Assembly: GCA_951799405.1 (NCBI GenBank)
Contig: OX637343.1
Coordinates: 16,780,524 to 16,844,523, forward strand
Direction: 5' to 3'
Length of the DNA: 64,000 nt
Source: Agapetus fuscipes
Taxonomy: Eukaryota > Arthropoda > Insecta > Trichoptera > Glossosomatidae
Below are positions 52,213 to 62,700 of this stretch, one piece after another. A program made the position numbers and the translations under genes. Positions within the stretch are counted from its first letter, which is position 1, and each line of letters starts with the position of its first letter. The notes below the pieces were generated by a model. The model was given only the letters and a program-made list of their open reading frames with translations, had not been told where the DNA came from and searched no databases.

Positions 52213-52410
52213 TTGTTTTCAAACGTAGTTTTATTTTCACAATAATTTTATCTACCTCAAGCACTTTCGACCTTCAAGATTCAGATATTCTCAAGAGACT
52301 CTTGATAATGATCTGAAAGAGACTCTTGAAAATGATCTGAATCTTGAAGGTCGAAAGTGCTTGAGGTAGATAAAATTATTGTGAAAATGAAACTACGTTT
52401 GGAAAATTTT
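52213..52410. repeat. Palindrome of two Penelope-type 3' ends with degenerate hammerheads
   Basis: Left arm (52213-52290, inverted) and right arm (52325-52410) share 'gaatcttgaaggtcgaaagt', 'gcttgaggtagataaaatta' and 'ttgtgaaaatgaaactacgt'-type sequence. Each arm carries a hammerhead-like remnant with the GTCGAAAGTGCTTGAGG half conserved and the CUGANGA half decayed. Confidence 0.7.
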
Positions 52411-52469
52411 TTTTTAGGTATGGCCGTATTTGATGATCTTACCCAAAGTCTTAGTGCTTCGCATAACTC

Positions 52470-52795
52470 TTTTTTTTTAAGAAATCCTGAGCTGGAGACT
52501 CCCTCGATTTCAGAGACTCTAGGGGTCTATGACACTTGTTGTAGTGCCGGAAAAGGTGTTATTTATGAGCTTGGTTGTTGCTGTAGAAAGCGCACATTCA
52601 CAAGCAAGACTTAGTTGCTTTAAGGCTGGATGAACCTTTAGTGGTCGGTCTGTTTAAAGGTATATGAATTTTTCACCCAGCGAAGAGCATAATTTAAAAT
52701 ATAGATGGTATTTTTTTGTGCTCTGCCGGGGTTCTAACTCGCAATTTTTCATTTACGAGTCAAAAGTGTTAACAACTAGACTACGGACCGATCAA
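52470..52795 (-). repeat. tRNA-type SINE, minus copy
   Basis: Inverted tail 'aagaaatcctgagctggaga', body 'gctgtagaaagcgc' and head 'aactagactacggaccgatc'. Confidence 0.8.
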
Positions 52796-52849
52796 ATTAG
52801 TGGAATCCCATATTTAGCGCTGAACGACAATGACTTGGTAGAAACCGAA

Positions 52850-53045
52850 GCCAAGTTACGTATTAAAGAGCCAATGAGATGAGTTAACACAGTGTTTGGA
52901 GAGCGTGCATTTGCAGTTGCTGGTCTTCTGGCCTAGAACCACCTGCCACATCATGTGAGAGAGCTAAAGGACCATGGCATATTCCAAAATGCACTGAAGA
53001 TAAGTTAATTCTGGCATCATTTGCACAAACGCCCTAAGAGTTGCT
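52850..53045 (+). pseudogene. LINE RT C-terminal fragment
   Basis: The plus frame VNTVFGERAFAVAGLL, stop, NHLPHHVRELK, FQNALKIS parallels the fragment at 58-321. Interrupted by stops. Confidence 0.6.
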
Positions 53046-53104
53046 ACCTCGCGAAATGGTGCTATAAATAAATCATTTACTCCTCATTATCATCAATGAT
53101 TGAG

Positions 53105-53360
53105 CTATAATCTAAGTTGCAAAGATATATTATCATTTAAAGCTTATATCAAATGCTTACACACAAACAAACACGTGTAAGTTCACGCTTACAAATGCTA
53201 AATGTGTTCTAACAAATTAAAATCCATACCTACCTCAAATGAACATTAGTCTTGCAAGTTTGGCCGATCTTCCCTGGAACAGGGGGGACATTGGCAAAGT
53301 GAACCATTTTTTACAGTAGGGGGATCAGCCTCATACTAGCCTATAAGTCAATGAAAATGA
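53105..53360 (-). repeat. LINE-tail short repeat, minus copy
   Basis: From 'ctataatctaagttgcaaag' to 'agcctataagtcaatga'. Confidence 0.8.
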
Positions 53361-53985
53361 AGATGAATTTGAAAAACTGCTTTAATGTACGAGCATAATT
53401 TACGAAAGAAACGAGTACGTTACTTGAGGTTTTTGTATATAATATAAATTGGTTACGAAAATGTAAAATCAATTTTGTGAGACCTACACTGGCTGGTACT
53501 GCTGTGTTTATTTTTTTTTCATAATAACAGTTTTACGATATAATTTCGAGGTAAATAGAAACATTTCAGGTAATTTAAATTTAAGTGATTTTTTTCATGC
53601 TGGAATTTTTTCGCTCAAATAATTTCAAAGTCGAAATTTCCATCATTATTTAGAAAGCGGAAATGAAAATATTTTTTCATAAGACAAGTCATGTTTTCCT
53701 TTCGATAAAACATTTTTTTTTATTATTTGATGTGGACTGTGTTTGGATATGCAAATTATGAAAAAAAGTTCAAAATGTTCGCAGAAAAAATGCTCGACTA
53801 AGGATGGAGATGTATAAAAAAAATATGGATTTGAATTAATTTAATTTGAATTTTTTTAACTTTTGTTCTTAAATTTTTTTTGTTGGATTTTTTTTTATAT
53901 CTGGTGTAAGCATTACACTTTCGAAAAGTCTGTTTTGCTGTTTAAATAATTTTTGTTACAAAAAAATGAGATTTTTGCAAATGGC
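53361..53985. other. No recognisable feature
   Basis: AT-rich intron. Confidence 0.4.
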
Positions 53986-53987
53986 GT

Positions 53988-54186
53988 ATTCACTTTGCCA
54001 ATGTCCCTCCTGTGTCAGGTAAGGTTGGCAAAAGTTGTAGGGCTTATGTTCATTTGAGGTTTGGATTTTATTTGTAAGTACACATTCAGCATTAGTAAGC
54101 GCAAACTACACGTGTTTGTTTGTGGGCATGCATTTGAGATCTTTAAATGTTAATATATCCTTGCAAATTAAATTATGGATTACAGC
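53988..54186 (+). repeat. LINE-tail short repeat, partial plus copy
   Basis: From 'ttcactttgccaatgtccct' to 'aaattaaattatggattaca'. Confidence 0.75.
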
Positions 54187-54357
54187 GTATCAATTTGAAA
54201 GTAAAAAAAAATCCCACATTATTGAATTTAAATAAAATAAGTTTTCACTTTTCTTTAGAATCCTGTAAAAATTGTTATTACCAAATGATGAACAAACTTT
54301 TATTATTTTTATTTTCACTTACATTTTTTTAAATAATTATAAAAAATTATAAAAAAA

Positions 54358-54445
54358 AAACACAGAGTTTTATTTTCACAAATTGAGTATTTAATACCAC
54401 CTCAAGTACTTTCGACTTATTCACGTCATTATCAAGAGAATACTA
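54358..54445 (-). repeat. Penelope-type 3' end with degenerate hammerhead
   Basis: On the minus strand: CTCTTGATAATGAC, loop, AAGTC, GAA, palindrome AGTACT, T, GAGG, then a UTR ending TGTGAAAATAAAACTCTGTG. Relative to a hammerhead, C3 and G8 are changed (U and A). Same family as 52213-52410. Confidence 0.5.
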
Positions 54446-55020
54446 AATTACAAAAATTGACAAGACAAACACCATAGAGAAATAAAATAAAAATAATGAT
54501 TTAGGTACGACAAATAGGTATAATAAGGAAATGACACATATTATTTATATTATGGCGCCCTTGAGATGGTCCTGGACCATTAAATGGCGCCACAGGAAAG
54601 AAATCATCCATCATCATCGTCATTATAATTACAATATTATTTTTTACATTTTTTTTTCTTTTATAGGTTTTTTTTAATTGCTTGTATGTGCAATGATTTG
54701 AGACTCACAATTTTTTCATGAGATAAATGCTTTTTATTTTCTTCAGCTTTCTTCATAAAATAATTAAGTAGATGAAATAAAAATATGTGACAAAGACAAT
54801 TACCAATGACAAAAATGTCATTGGTAGTGAGTTGTCTTTGACTATCTTTGACATTAATGACAAAAATGTCATTGATTGTGAGTTGTCTTTGACTCTTTTA
54901 CCAAGTCGCTATTGCTAGGACTTCCAAAGTCTTTTGCAAGATGAAATATTTCAGTTCCTGTCAATTCTTTCGCCAAAAAATCTCTCTTTTTGATCCTTGA
55001 TCGTTTCCTTCATCACATTT
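54446..55020. other. Neuroligin intron with two similar hairpins
   Basis: 'caatgacaaaaatgtcattg' (perfect 7-bp stem) occurs at about 54806-54825 and, as 'taatgacaaaaatgtcattg', at about 54857-54876. Each is followed by 'gtgagttgtctttgac', giving a tandem hairpin duplication of about 51 bp. Confidence 0.5.
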
Positions 55021-55028
55021 TTACTCAC

Positions 55029-55181
55029 CTAATATTCCCAGCCTGTAGTTGATGGTAATGACGACCATATTGGCGTAGCTGGCCAGGACAGAGCCATCGT
55101 AAGGGTTCCCAGAGTTCCACTCGAAGGACTCTCCGTGGATGAAGATGACCACTGGATATTTGGTCTCGAAGTTTTCATTCA
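55029..55181 (-). CDS. Nlg: Neuroligin exon (oxyanion-hole region of esterase-like domain)
   Basis: Earliest neuroligin coding exon seen in the window. Neuroligins are postsynaptic adhesion receptors with a cholinesterase-like ectodomain that binds neurexin. The minus-strand translation has the alpha/beta-hydrolase core: a VVIFIHGES strand and oxyanion-hole loop, the [15 protein letters not shown] segment, then [10 protein letters not shown]. The exon is 153 bp: two bases completing a codon, 50 full codons, then one base. The acceptor is TTCACAG (intron side, from 55182) and the donor is GTGAGTAA (55028-55021). The trailing G joins GT of the exon at 35602 to give the conserved glycine of GILGFL. 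The HGES form of the oxyanion loop is, as I recall, typical of insect neuroligins. I did not find the upstream exons in 55182-64000. Confidence 0.9.
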
Positions 55182-55374
55182 CTGTGAACAAAAGAGAAAA
55201 ATATTAGGAAATAGATTATTGAAATTCTCGTACTTTTAAACGTAAATCCTGGTCATTGGCACGAAATGTAAAATAAAAAGTTCGTTTTGGTTCAAATCCC
55301 GAGAAAACCTATAAAACATAGCATTGAAAAACACGCAACTGAGAATAACATAAAATGCATTTTTTTTAATAGAT

Positions 55375-55435
55375 TTGTGAAGAGGTATGCAATTCACCAA
55401 CGCATTCTGCCTGGCCAGAAACAGGTATTAACATC
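55375..55435 (-). repeat. SINE end fragment
   Basis: 'ccaacgcattctgcctggcc' is the inverted end of the third SINE family (26575-26620). Confidence 0.45.
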
Positions 55436-55499
55436 ATCAATCAATAATTTATTATTGTTTATTTTTAATGAAATATTAATTAAAAATTACCTAAGTACA

Positions 55500-55830
55500 T
55501 CTGTTGAACCAGGATCAAAGTTATGGTCAACCCCTTCTCTCAGGGATCAGTCTCCCCTCCACTGACCCACGCCCTGTATATCCATCCCATCCGGGGATGT
55601 GTCACAGGACTCGTATGCAAAAGCTATGTGAGATGCGAGTGGCAAAAGGCCCTCCCGTGAAGCTACACTTTCCCAAGTGTTTACACAGAGCAAAGGAGGT
55701 TATGGTCAAATGACCCAGGCGGGGATCGAACCAACTTTGTTCTATTCCAAACACGCTAGAAAGATCAGCCCACTTGGCTCCCTTGGCCATAACACCGACA
55801 AAAATTTCAAACCACATTGCCACTAAAGAA
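55500..55830 (-). repeat. tRNA-like repeat, minus
   Basis: On the minus strand: 'ttatggccaagggagccaag' (A-box-like), 'ttggttcgatccccgcctgg' (B box, about 55712-55731), then conserved-looking body 'gcttttgcatacgagtcctg' and 'gggatggatatacaggg'. Probably a tRNA-derived SINE of another family. Confidence 0.5.
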
Positions 55831-55864
55831 GTGTCACGAACTTTTTTCTCTTGAATTTGAGATT

Positions 55865-56048
55865 TCACAGCTTCCGAGTGGGTTGGTTCCTATTTATTAT
55901 GAAGACGGAATAAGCCTCTGCCGTATTTGATTGTTGGTTTGAAATAAACAACGAAACGGAAAATTATTTTTGACATCCTTGATAGGACTAGAACTCTATC
56001 CCTCTGAAACGTAACGCAAGCATTCTGCCTACTGAGCTGTCAACTAAA
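55865..56048 (-). repeat. tRNA-derived SINE (GGTCGATAG family), diverged minus
   Basis: 'aaataaacaacgaaacggaa' and 'gcctactgagctgtcaac' are the inverted body and head. Confidence 0.6.
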
Positions 56049-56072
56049 CGTTTATAGATTTACTATGTGTAT

Positions 56073-56429
56073 TGTTATGTAAATAGTAGATTAATAAAGA
56101 TGTACATCGTAGGTAATGAAAATCTAGAAATGAAATAATAATTTACTTTTGAAGCTGTCAAAGCGGTCGAGAGTGTTCTGGCAAATCGGTCCCTTGATAC
56201 TTTGGTTTCTGTGGGTATATAAGGCGCAAATTTGGGTGCAGGTCAGTAGATAGATATTCGCCTTTGATTAAAGAACAAGTGTAATGTGCTAAACTGTGAA
56301 ATAAATTTGAGTTGCTAAAATTGTTAAAAATATATATAAATTGTCAAATAAATTAAGAGTTAATAAATATCCAAAAAAAAGACCAGTTTTTTTTTTATTT
56401 AAAGACTATCCGAACCTAAAAACACAACA
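56073..56429 (+). repeat. Solo LTR candidate
   Basis: 357 bp starting TGTTATGTAAATAG and ending AACACAACA, with TATATAAGG (about 56216-56224) and AATAAA signals. Flanks are GTAT and GTAC, a near-match 4-bp duplication. No internal region or partner is present. The TGTTATGTAAAT start resembles the gag-only element LTRs, but the rest differs. Confidence 0.6.
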
Positions 56430-56925
56430 GTACGAAAGTACCTTGAATAAAAATAATACCTTTTAGAGTAACTGGTAACTTGAGAAATTTATCGTGACAC
56501 AAAAAAACTTCCTGAGGATGCCGGTTATGAAGCTGAAGGTTTTGACAAAAAGTCGAGAAAAGTATTTAAAGGGGTTGATATTTAACAAATATCCATTTCA
56601 ATTTATGTTTTTGCAAACACTGTGAATGCTTTAGCTTTCAGTAAATAAATTATTGCTTTTTCCGCCATTACACAATTCTTTGCCGGGAACAATTCATCAC
56701 GAACCCGTTCATCTTTTACAAGATAAGAACGAAACATAAAAAAAAAACTATCGTAAAACTTTCCAATATATCTTATCCGCATGTTTCCAACGTTTATTTA
56801 CAAGTCTCTTACAAATTTAACACGTCATTTTTCACATGTTCACCGGAAGGGGAAAAATACTCTTATTTGAGAAATTTCACTCAACACCACTCGCAGATAT
56901 AACGAATCTTTTATTTTCTCTTGTC
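56430..56925. other. No recognisable feature
   Basis: A weak hammerhead-like phrase 'cctgaggatgccgg' (about 56512-56525) followed by 'gctgaaggttttgac' is too degraded to call. Confidence 0.35.
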
Positions 56926-56929
56926 TTGT

Positions 56930-57415
56930 ATCCTGCCGCCATTTCTCTGGGGGTGGTGAGGTACCTCCACACAAGTGCCTCCACTTGACTCCGTCCTTGC
57001 ATACTTCTTTCATCTCATCTAATTTCATCACTCTTTTCATGCACGCTCTTCTCTTGTTTCCACTCTGTAGATTCCATTCATTCGCAATCTTACTTATCTG
57101 ATCGATCCATTCTTTCCCTTCCACGCTTACCTATTACATTCCCTTATACACTATTTTTATCAGTCGGTCTTCATTCATCCTTTCAATACGTCCAAACCAT
57201 CGCATCACACTTCTTTGAACTTTTACTTTCACGCTTTCTTTTACTCCGCATTCATTCAGAACCCATTCGTTTCCCACTCTATCTTTCAGTGTTTTTCCTG
57301 TCATACTTCTCAAATGAGCCATTTCTACGGTGCATACCTTATTTACTTCTCTTGCATTTACCGTCCATGACTCGCTTCCATACATCAAGGTCGGCAACAA
57401 TATACAATTCAAATC
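56930..57415 (-). pseudogene. Non-LTR reverse-transcriptase C-terminal fragment, minus
   Basis: Minus frames read LPTLMYGSESWTVNAREVNK, HLRSMTGKTLKDRVGNEWVL, MRWFGRIERMNEDRLIKIVY, a frameshift and stop near 57133, then WIDQISKIANEWNLQSGNKR, RACMKRVMKLDEMKEVCKDG and HLCGG. It ends in an (ACAAG)-like tail at about 56918. Same subfamily as 60816-61440. Confidence 0.8.
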
Positions 57416-57594
57416 TCTTTTTTTTATCCTGCTATGTAGAGTTATTTAATAAAAGGCTTGTTGCAAGAAATAATAAAGGGTGTTGGCATATACATTTCAG
57501 AATAAGTATTTTCTCCCATCCCTTCAAAATATCTCATTTGAAATTGGCAGTTGTATTCGCTGATGTTATAACGAGTGGCATATTTAAAGCGGCG

Positions 57595-58110
57595 CTTAGC
57601 AGGTCACGTCACAAGACAGGACCATGACACGTGGACGAAAAGGATCGTCTAGTGGCGATCCAGGATACCCAAGCAGGGAGTGGGGAGACTTTAACTGAGG
57701 TGGCTGGACGGCATCAAAGGAACTGCAGGCAGAGGATGGCTAAGCACAGCAGCCGATAGACAAACATGGAGAAGATTGGAGGAAGCCTACTTCCAGAACG
57801 CTGCCTTAGTTCTCGTTTGCCGTATAGACCATAAAGCTAATTTTACATGAGCAATGTTTGCATGTGTACTGGACCAATGTGTCTTATCAAAACAGGAAAT
57901 TGATTTTGAAAAGATTTAAAACACTTCTCACATTATCGAGTTTTACGTTTTTTCTTAGCTCAGATTTTGTAGAATTTGGTTTTTAAGACAACTGCATTAA
58001 TATTCCTATTAGACAAGATTGGTATATATGCCAAACAAGAGCTGGGGGAGCGAGAAGTGAACAGTGAAAGGCTGAGGAAAAAGAAGGAGAAGACTAGAAA
58101 TCTGAATTCA
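57595..58110 (+). pseudogene. RTE-like LINE 3' fragment split by a MITE
   Basis: The plus frame HVTRQDHDTWTKRIV then RWLDGIKGTAGRGW, STAADRQTWRRLEEAYFQ is the characteristic RTE-clade C-terminus. The MITE at 57799-58052 interrupts it and the end resumes VNSERLRKKKEKTR. Confidence 0.7.
57799..58052 (+). mobile_element. MITE, second copy, 254 bp, 4-bp TSD AGAA
   Basis: Starts CGCTGCCTTAGTTCTCGTTT, ends AGAGCTGGGGGAGCG; AGAA at 57795-57798 and 58053-58056. Internal identity to 51175-51433 is high ('atgagcaatgtttgcatgtg', 'tactggaccaatgtgtctta'). Confidence 0.88.
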
Positions 58111-58780
58111 AGATGAGCTCATAATACAAATAATATTCAACTGCACTTATTTTTATTGTTTTAACTTTTTGGGTTTTTATATATTTCTTATTTTTCAATA
58201 GTTTTTCATCACTTGTCGAGCATATATTTTCATGAAACAGGAGATGTGCGCTAAAAGTCCAACTTCAAAAACGCGATGTGAAATACGTGAACTTCAATAT
58301 TGTGTTTACCGTAGAGCGTTCAACAACATATTGCCGCTACGCCGAGTAGGTACATTTGCGTAGGCTTTTAGAGAGACCCATAAATCGTCATTCTACGCCA
58401 CTAGATTATTAACAAAACTCTACGAGCCTACGCCAAAACATCATCTCGAATAGTTTTAACAATGAATTATGTGGATACTTTGTCTACACTTCTTTTTCTG
58501 GAAGGAAACGATGACTTGGAAATGTACCCATCTTTCTTTTTATGGACAGGAGTCAAGATTACATTAAAAATCCATGAAAAGGTTCTTGATATTCCTATTT
58601 TCTTACCAATTGACTGACACTAATAATTATGGCGTTTATTCAAGTTGTACTCTTTGTACTTTTTTATAGTCAAATATCATGTATACAATTGTATTGATTG
58701 TTGAGGCATTCACTTTGTAATCGTTCATTTTAATAGATAAAATAAAATCAATTTTGTATTCAGTTACGTTGAGTATGTAT
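58111..58780. other. No recognisable feature
   Basis: Several 'ctacgcc/ggcgtag'-type words (58330-58440) recall those near 32600 but I cannot define an element. Confidence 0.4.
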
Positions 58781-58789
58781 ATTATAATT

Positions 58790-58832
58790 CCACGACCGGT
58801 TTCGCGAACAATCCGTTCGCATCGTCAGGTGG
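58790..58832 (-). ncRNA. Hammerhead ribozyme motif (type I), best preserved
   Basis: On the minus strand: stem I CCAC (58832-58829), CTGACGA, extra T, stem II GCGAAC / GTTCGC (6 perfect bp) with loop GGATT, GAA (58803-58801), palindromic stem III ACCGGT, C at the cleavage position (58794) and GTGG (58793-58790), fully complementary to CCAC. Every invariant position of the hammerhead is met apart from the one-base insertion before stem II. A 'gaataca...' UTR-like sequence follows, as in Penelope ends. Confidence 0.7.
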
Positions 58833-59032
58833 TTAAATAAAATTAAATTAAAGGTGTATAATCAACTTACAATAAAATCAATAAATTGTAGGCTTTCATG
58901 GCCGTATTCAAAATGTTGATATTGTTCTTTCAGGTTTTGAGCGTGCCTCTTTAGAGCACTTTTACCTTCTGATTCAAATTGAACTGTCGATTTGGAATGA
59001 TCCGAAGTATTTTTTTCTCGAATGATTTTCTT

Positions 59033-59278
59033 GACTTATAGGTTGGTATGAGGCTGACCACCCATACTGTAAAAAATGGTTAACTTTGCCAATGTCACCC
59101 CTGTTTCAGGGAATGTCGGCAAGAGTTGAAGGGGTTATGTTCATTTGAGGTTTGGATTTTATTTGTAAGTACACAATCAGCATTTTGTAAGCGCGAACTA
59201 CACGTGTTTGTTTGTGGGCATACATCTGAGAGCTTTGAATGAATATATCCTTGCAACCTAGATTATAGATTATAGATT
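59033..59278 (+). repeat. LINE-tail short repeat, plus copy
   Basis: From 'ttgacttataggttggtatg' to 'cctagattatagattataga'. Confidence 0.82.
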
Positions 59279-59600
59279 CAAGTAATACTTTCATCACAAG
59301 AGCAATAGTTAGACGCTAACAAATCAAAAAAACTAAATAAAACAGGGTGCAAGGACACAACACAGTGGAGACAAATCTGCGGAGATATACTGGCCACTCC
59401 TAACAGTATGGTGGCATGATACAGTAAAAAGACGAGCCACAACAAGGGGTGGCAGGGTACAGCTAGTATTATATTAATATGAATACTATTGTAATGTATA
59501 TTATAATAATAATAAATAATAATTTTTGGATGAAATTTTTCAAGCAAAACACTGTTTATTTTCACTATAGACTTTATTTAAAAGATTAAAATCTTTAAAA

Positions 59601-59650
59601 CAAAATTACGAACGTTTTCGACCTAGAAGGTCATCATCAGGTATGATTTG
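59601..59650 (-). ncRNA. Hammerhead ribozyme motif, left-arm Penelope copy
   Basis: Reverse complement of the motif at 63278-63327, apparently base-identical. Confidence 0.6.
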
Positions 59651-60217
59651 ATTACAGAAATTAATTTTATTTTATGAAATTTTGTCAATAGGTACAAATG
59701 ATGTCAGGTAGGTAAAACACATACAGTAAGATTTTAAATTAATGAAATAATTAAATAAATTAAACAAGTAAGAGAAGATCTATTAGGTAATAACTAATTA
59801 ATTAATTATAAGTCCATTTTAATAATAAAATAAAATAAAATTGGTCAAAAGGTATAAAATTCAGTTTGGTAGGTAAAATATTCAGTAAAAATTCTGTTAA
59901 CTTTAAATTAGTTTTATGGCAATTATGAAAGAATAAGAATTAATATTAAACGTCATTTGGTGAGACATTATGTATACAAGATAAAGGATAGATTGAAATA
60001 AGTATAAATCAAAGTTGGAGGCTAAAACGGTCAAAATTATCAAAAATAGATCAAAAAACATCAGAAGGATAAAATTAAAAAGCTAAAAGTAACAAATAAA
60101 ACAATTAAAAACAAGAAACAAAGACAAATGCGCCACTACACCAGTCATCTCGAAAAATCAAACAGCAAAACCAGTAAACCAGTGTCATCCTACACAAGGA
60201 CATAATAAACAATGTAA

Positions 60218-60818
60218 TCAGATGGTCTTGTCCTCGCACATAAGCAGCGGGGAGACAGGAGGGATCTGGATATTCACGACCACTTCTCTGTGTCTGTGGA
60301 TCTGAAGTGCCTCAAAAGCCATCAGACGTCTACCAAAACACTCAGAGTGTAGGACCAATGTATTGGCCGTGTCAAACGTGTGGCCATTCTCGATACAATG
60401 GTCCGCCATCTCCGAGTATCCCGACAGACCCCTGAATGCTCTGGCATGCTCCTTTAATCTGGTTGTGATGGCCCTGCCTGTCTCACCGATGTATATGGCT
60501 TGACAGTCGTTGCAGTTAAGCTGGTACACACCACTCCTGCTAAATTTTCCCAATTTATCCTTATTGTTGAATATTATATTACCCAGATTGTTATTAGTGT
60601 AGTGAGCACTTTTAACTTTATGCCTAATAATATTGTTTATTTTATGGTTTAAGTTCCCGAGATACAATATTTTCTTGTAATCCTTATTATGTGGTGTCTG
60701 TATTTTAGGATAAATATATTCGTTATACATCTTACCTTTTAGTTTTTTATTTAATAATTTATCAATTGTATTCTCGCCGTAACCATTGTTAGTGGCTATT
60801 AATTTTATGATAATGAGT
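60218..60818 (-). pseudogene. Penelope-like GIY-YIG region, left arm
   Basis: Minus frame: IIIKLIATNNGYGENTIDKL, KYLG-type linker, SRSGVYQLNCNDCQAIYIGE, TGRAITTRLKEHARAF, MADHCIENGHTFDTAN, FEALQIHRHREVVVNIQIPP; stop near 60218. GIY-YIG motifs, catalytic Arg and His are all present, but the frame is cut from its RT part by the LINE insertion. Confidence 0.85.
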
Positions 60819-61437
60819 TGACGAAAGACGAAAGAATTAGAGAAGCGTGCCAGCAAAGGAAGATGCGTGATAGGAGCGTTTGGTAGAATAGCGAAGAATA
60901 AAAGGATACCAAAGAAAATGAAAATGGCGGTACACAATTGTATTTTGTTGCCGACCCTGATGTATGGAAGCGAGTCATGGACGTTGAATGAAAGAGAAGT
61001 AAATAAGGTATGCACCGTAGAAATGGCCCATCTGAGAAGTATGACAGGAAAAACACTGAAAGATAGAGTGAGAAACGAATGGGTTCTAAATGAATGCGGA
61101 GTAAAAGAAAGCGTGAAAGTGAAAGTTCAAAGAAGTGTGATGCGATGGTTTGGACATATTGAAAGGATGAATGAAGACCGACTGACAAAAAGAGTGTATA
61201 AAGGGAATGTAACAGGTAAGCGTGGAAGGGGAAGACCTAGGAAACAATGGATTGATCAGATAAATGAGATTGCGAATGAATGGAATCTACAGAGTGGAAA
61301 CAAGAGAAGAGCATGCATGAAAAGAGTGATGAAATTAGATGAGATGAAAGAAGTATGCAAGGACAGAGTCAAGTGGAGGCACTTGTGTGGAGGTACTGGC
61401 CACCCCTAGAGGAAAGGCGGCAGGATACAAGACAAGA
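60819..61437 (+). pseudogene. Non-LTR reverse-transcriptase fragment inserted in Penelope
   Basis: The open frame 60867-61409 encodes MIGAFGRIAKNKRIPKKMK, LPTLMYGSESWTLNEREVNK, MRWFGHIERMNEDRLTKRVY, GRGRPRKQWIDQ, RRACMKRVMKLDEMKEVCKD and HLCGGTGHP. It ends in (ACAAG)n. AGTT flanks both sides as a short target duplication. 5'-truncated, lacking the catalytic box. Confidence 0.82.
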
Positions 61438-61591
61438 CAAGTTCCTTATCATACTCATTTTTCTCCAATGGGACATTCAATAATCTATGTAACATGCTGT
61501 TGAATACTGACATTTTATGTGCCATTGGATGGTTTGATGTAGCATGAATGATGGTATCTGTATAAGTAGGTTTGCGTAAACCTTGGTATCT

Positions 61592-62342
61592 GTATAAGTA
61601 GGTTTGCGTAAACCTACTTAGACAGATACCATCATTCATGCTACATCAAACCATCCAATGGCACATAAAATGTCAGTATTCAACAGCATGTTACATAACT
61701 TTATTGAATGTCCCATTGGAGAAAAATGAGTATGATAAGGAACTCATTATCATAAAATTAATAGCCACTAACAATGGTTACGGCGAGAATACAATTGATA
61801 AATTATTAAATAAAAAACTAAAAGGTAAGATGTATAACGAATATATTTATCCTAAAATACAGACACCACATAATAAGGATTACAAGAAAATATTGTATCT
61901 CGGGAACTTAAACCATAAAATAAACAATATTATTAGGCATAAAGTTAAAAGTGCTCACTACACTAATAACAATCTGGGTAATATAATATTCAACAATAAG
62001 GATAAATTGGGAAAATTTAGCAGGAGTGGTGTGTACCAGCTTAACTGCAACGACTGTCAAGCCATATACATCGGTGAGACAGGCAGGGCCATCACAACCA
62101 GATTAAAGGAGCATGCCAGAGCATTCAGGGGTCTGTCGGGATACTCGGAGATGGCGGACCATTGTATCGAGAATGGCCACACGTTTGACACGGCCAATAC
62201 ATTGGTCCTACACTCTGAGTGTTTTGGTAGACGTCTGATGGCTTTTGAGGCACTTCAGATCCACAGACACAGAGAAGTGGTCGTGAATATCCAGATCCCT
62301 CCTGTCTCCCCGCTGCTTATGTGCGAGGACAAGACCATCTGA
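61592..62342 (+). pseudogene. Penelope-like RT end and GIY-YIG region, right arm
   Basis: Same protein as the left arm, with RKPT then an in-frame stop, TDTIIHATSNHP..., a one-base insertion near 61695 that shifts frame, then an intact run from NVPLEKNEYDKE through the GIY-YIG domain to the stop near 62340. The open frame from 61638 begins out of frame with the true RT. Confidence 0.85.
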
Positions 62343-62344
62343 TT

Positions 62345-62700
62345 ATCTAATCTAATCTAATCTAAGCTGCAAAGATATATATCATTTAAGATTTATACTA
62401 AATGCATTCCCACAAGCAGATATGTATAATTTCGCGCTAACACATGCCGCATGTGGACCTACAATATAAAAACCCAATCTCAAATGAACATAAGCCTTGC
62501 AACTCTTGCCGTCCTTCCCTGAAACAGGGGTGACATTGGCAAAGTGAACCAATTTTTATATTATGGGTGGTCAGCCGCATAACAACCTATAAGTCAAGGA
62601 ACATACATGACAAATTACATTTTTTAAAATCAAAGAATAAAAATAACAATATATACATGGACATAAAAAACTAAATCATAAAACCAAATTTACTTTAACA
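62345..62700 (-). repeat. LINE 3'-UTR insertion in right Penelope arm
   Basis: An inverted TTAGA-tail repeat (62345-62605) with about 95 bp of further LINE UTR ('aaaaaactaaatcataaaac'). The palindrome partner at about 60198-60215 shows the uninterrupted 'ctgattacattgtttat' site. Confidence 0.85.

Noticed and set aside
56505..56555. Another hammerhead
   Set aside because: CTGAGGA is present but stem II and the GAAA half cannot be aligned convincingly.
57289..57627. 112-aa plus-strand frame
   Set aside because: Antisense to a LINE reverse-transcriptase fragment.
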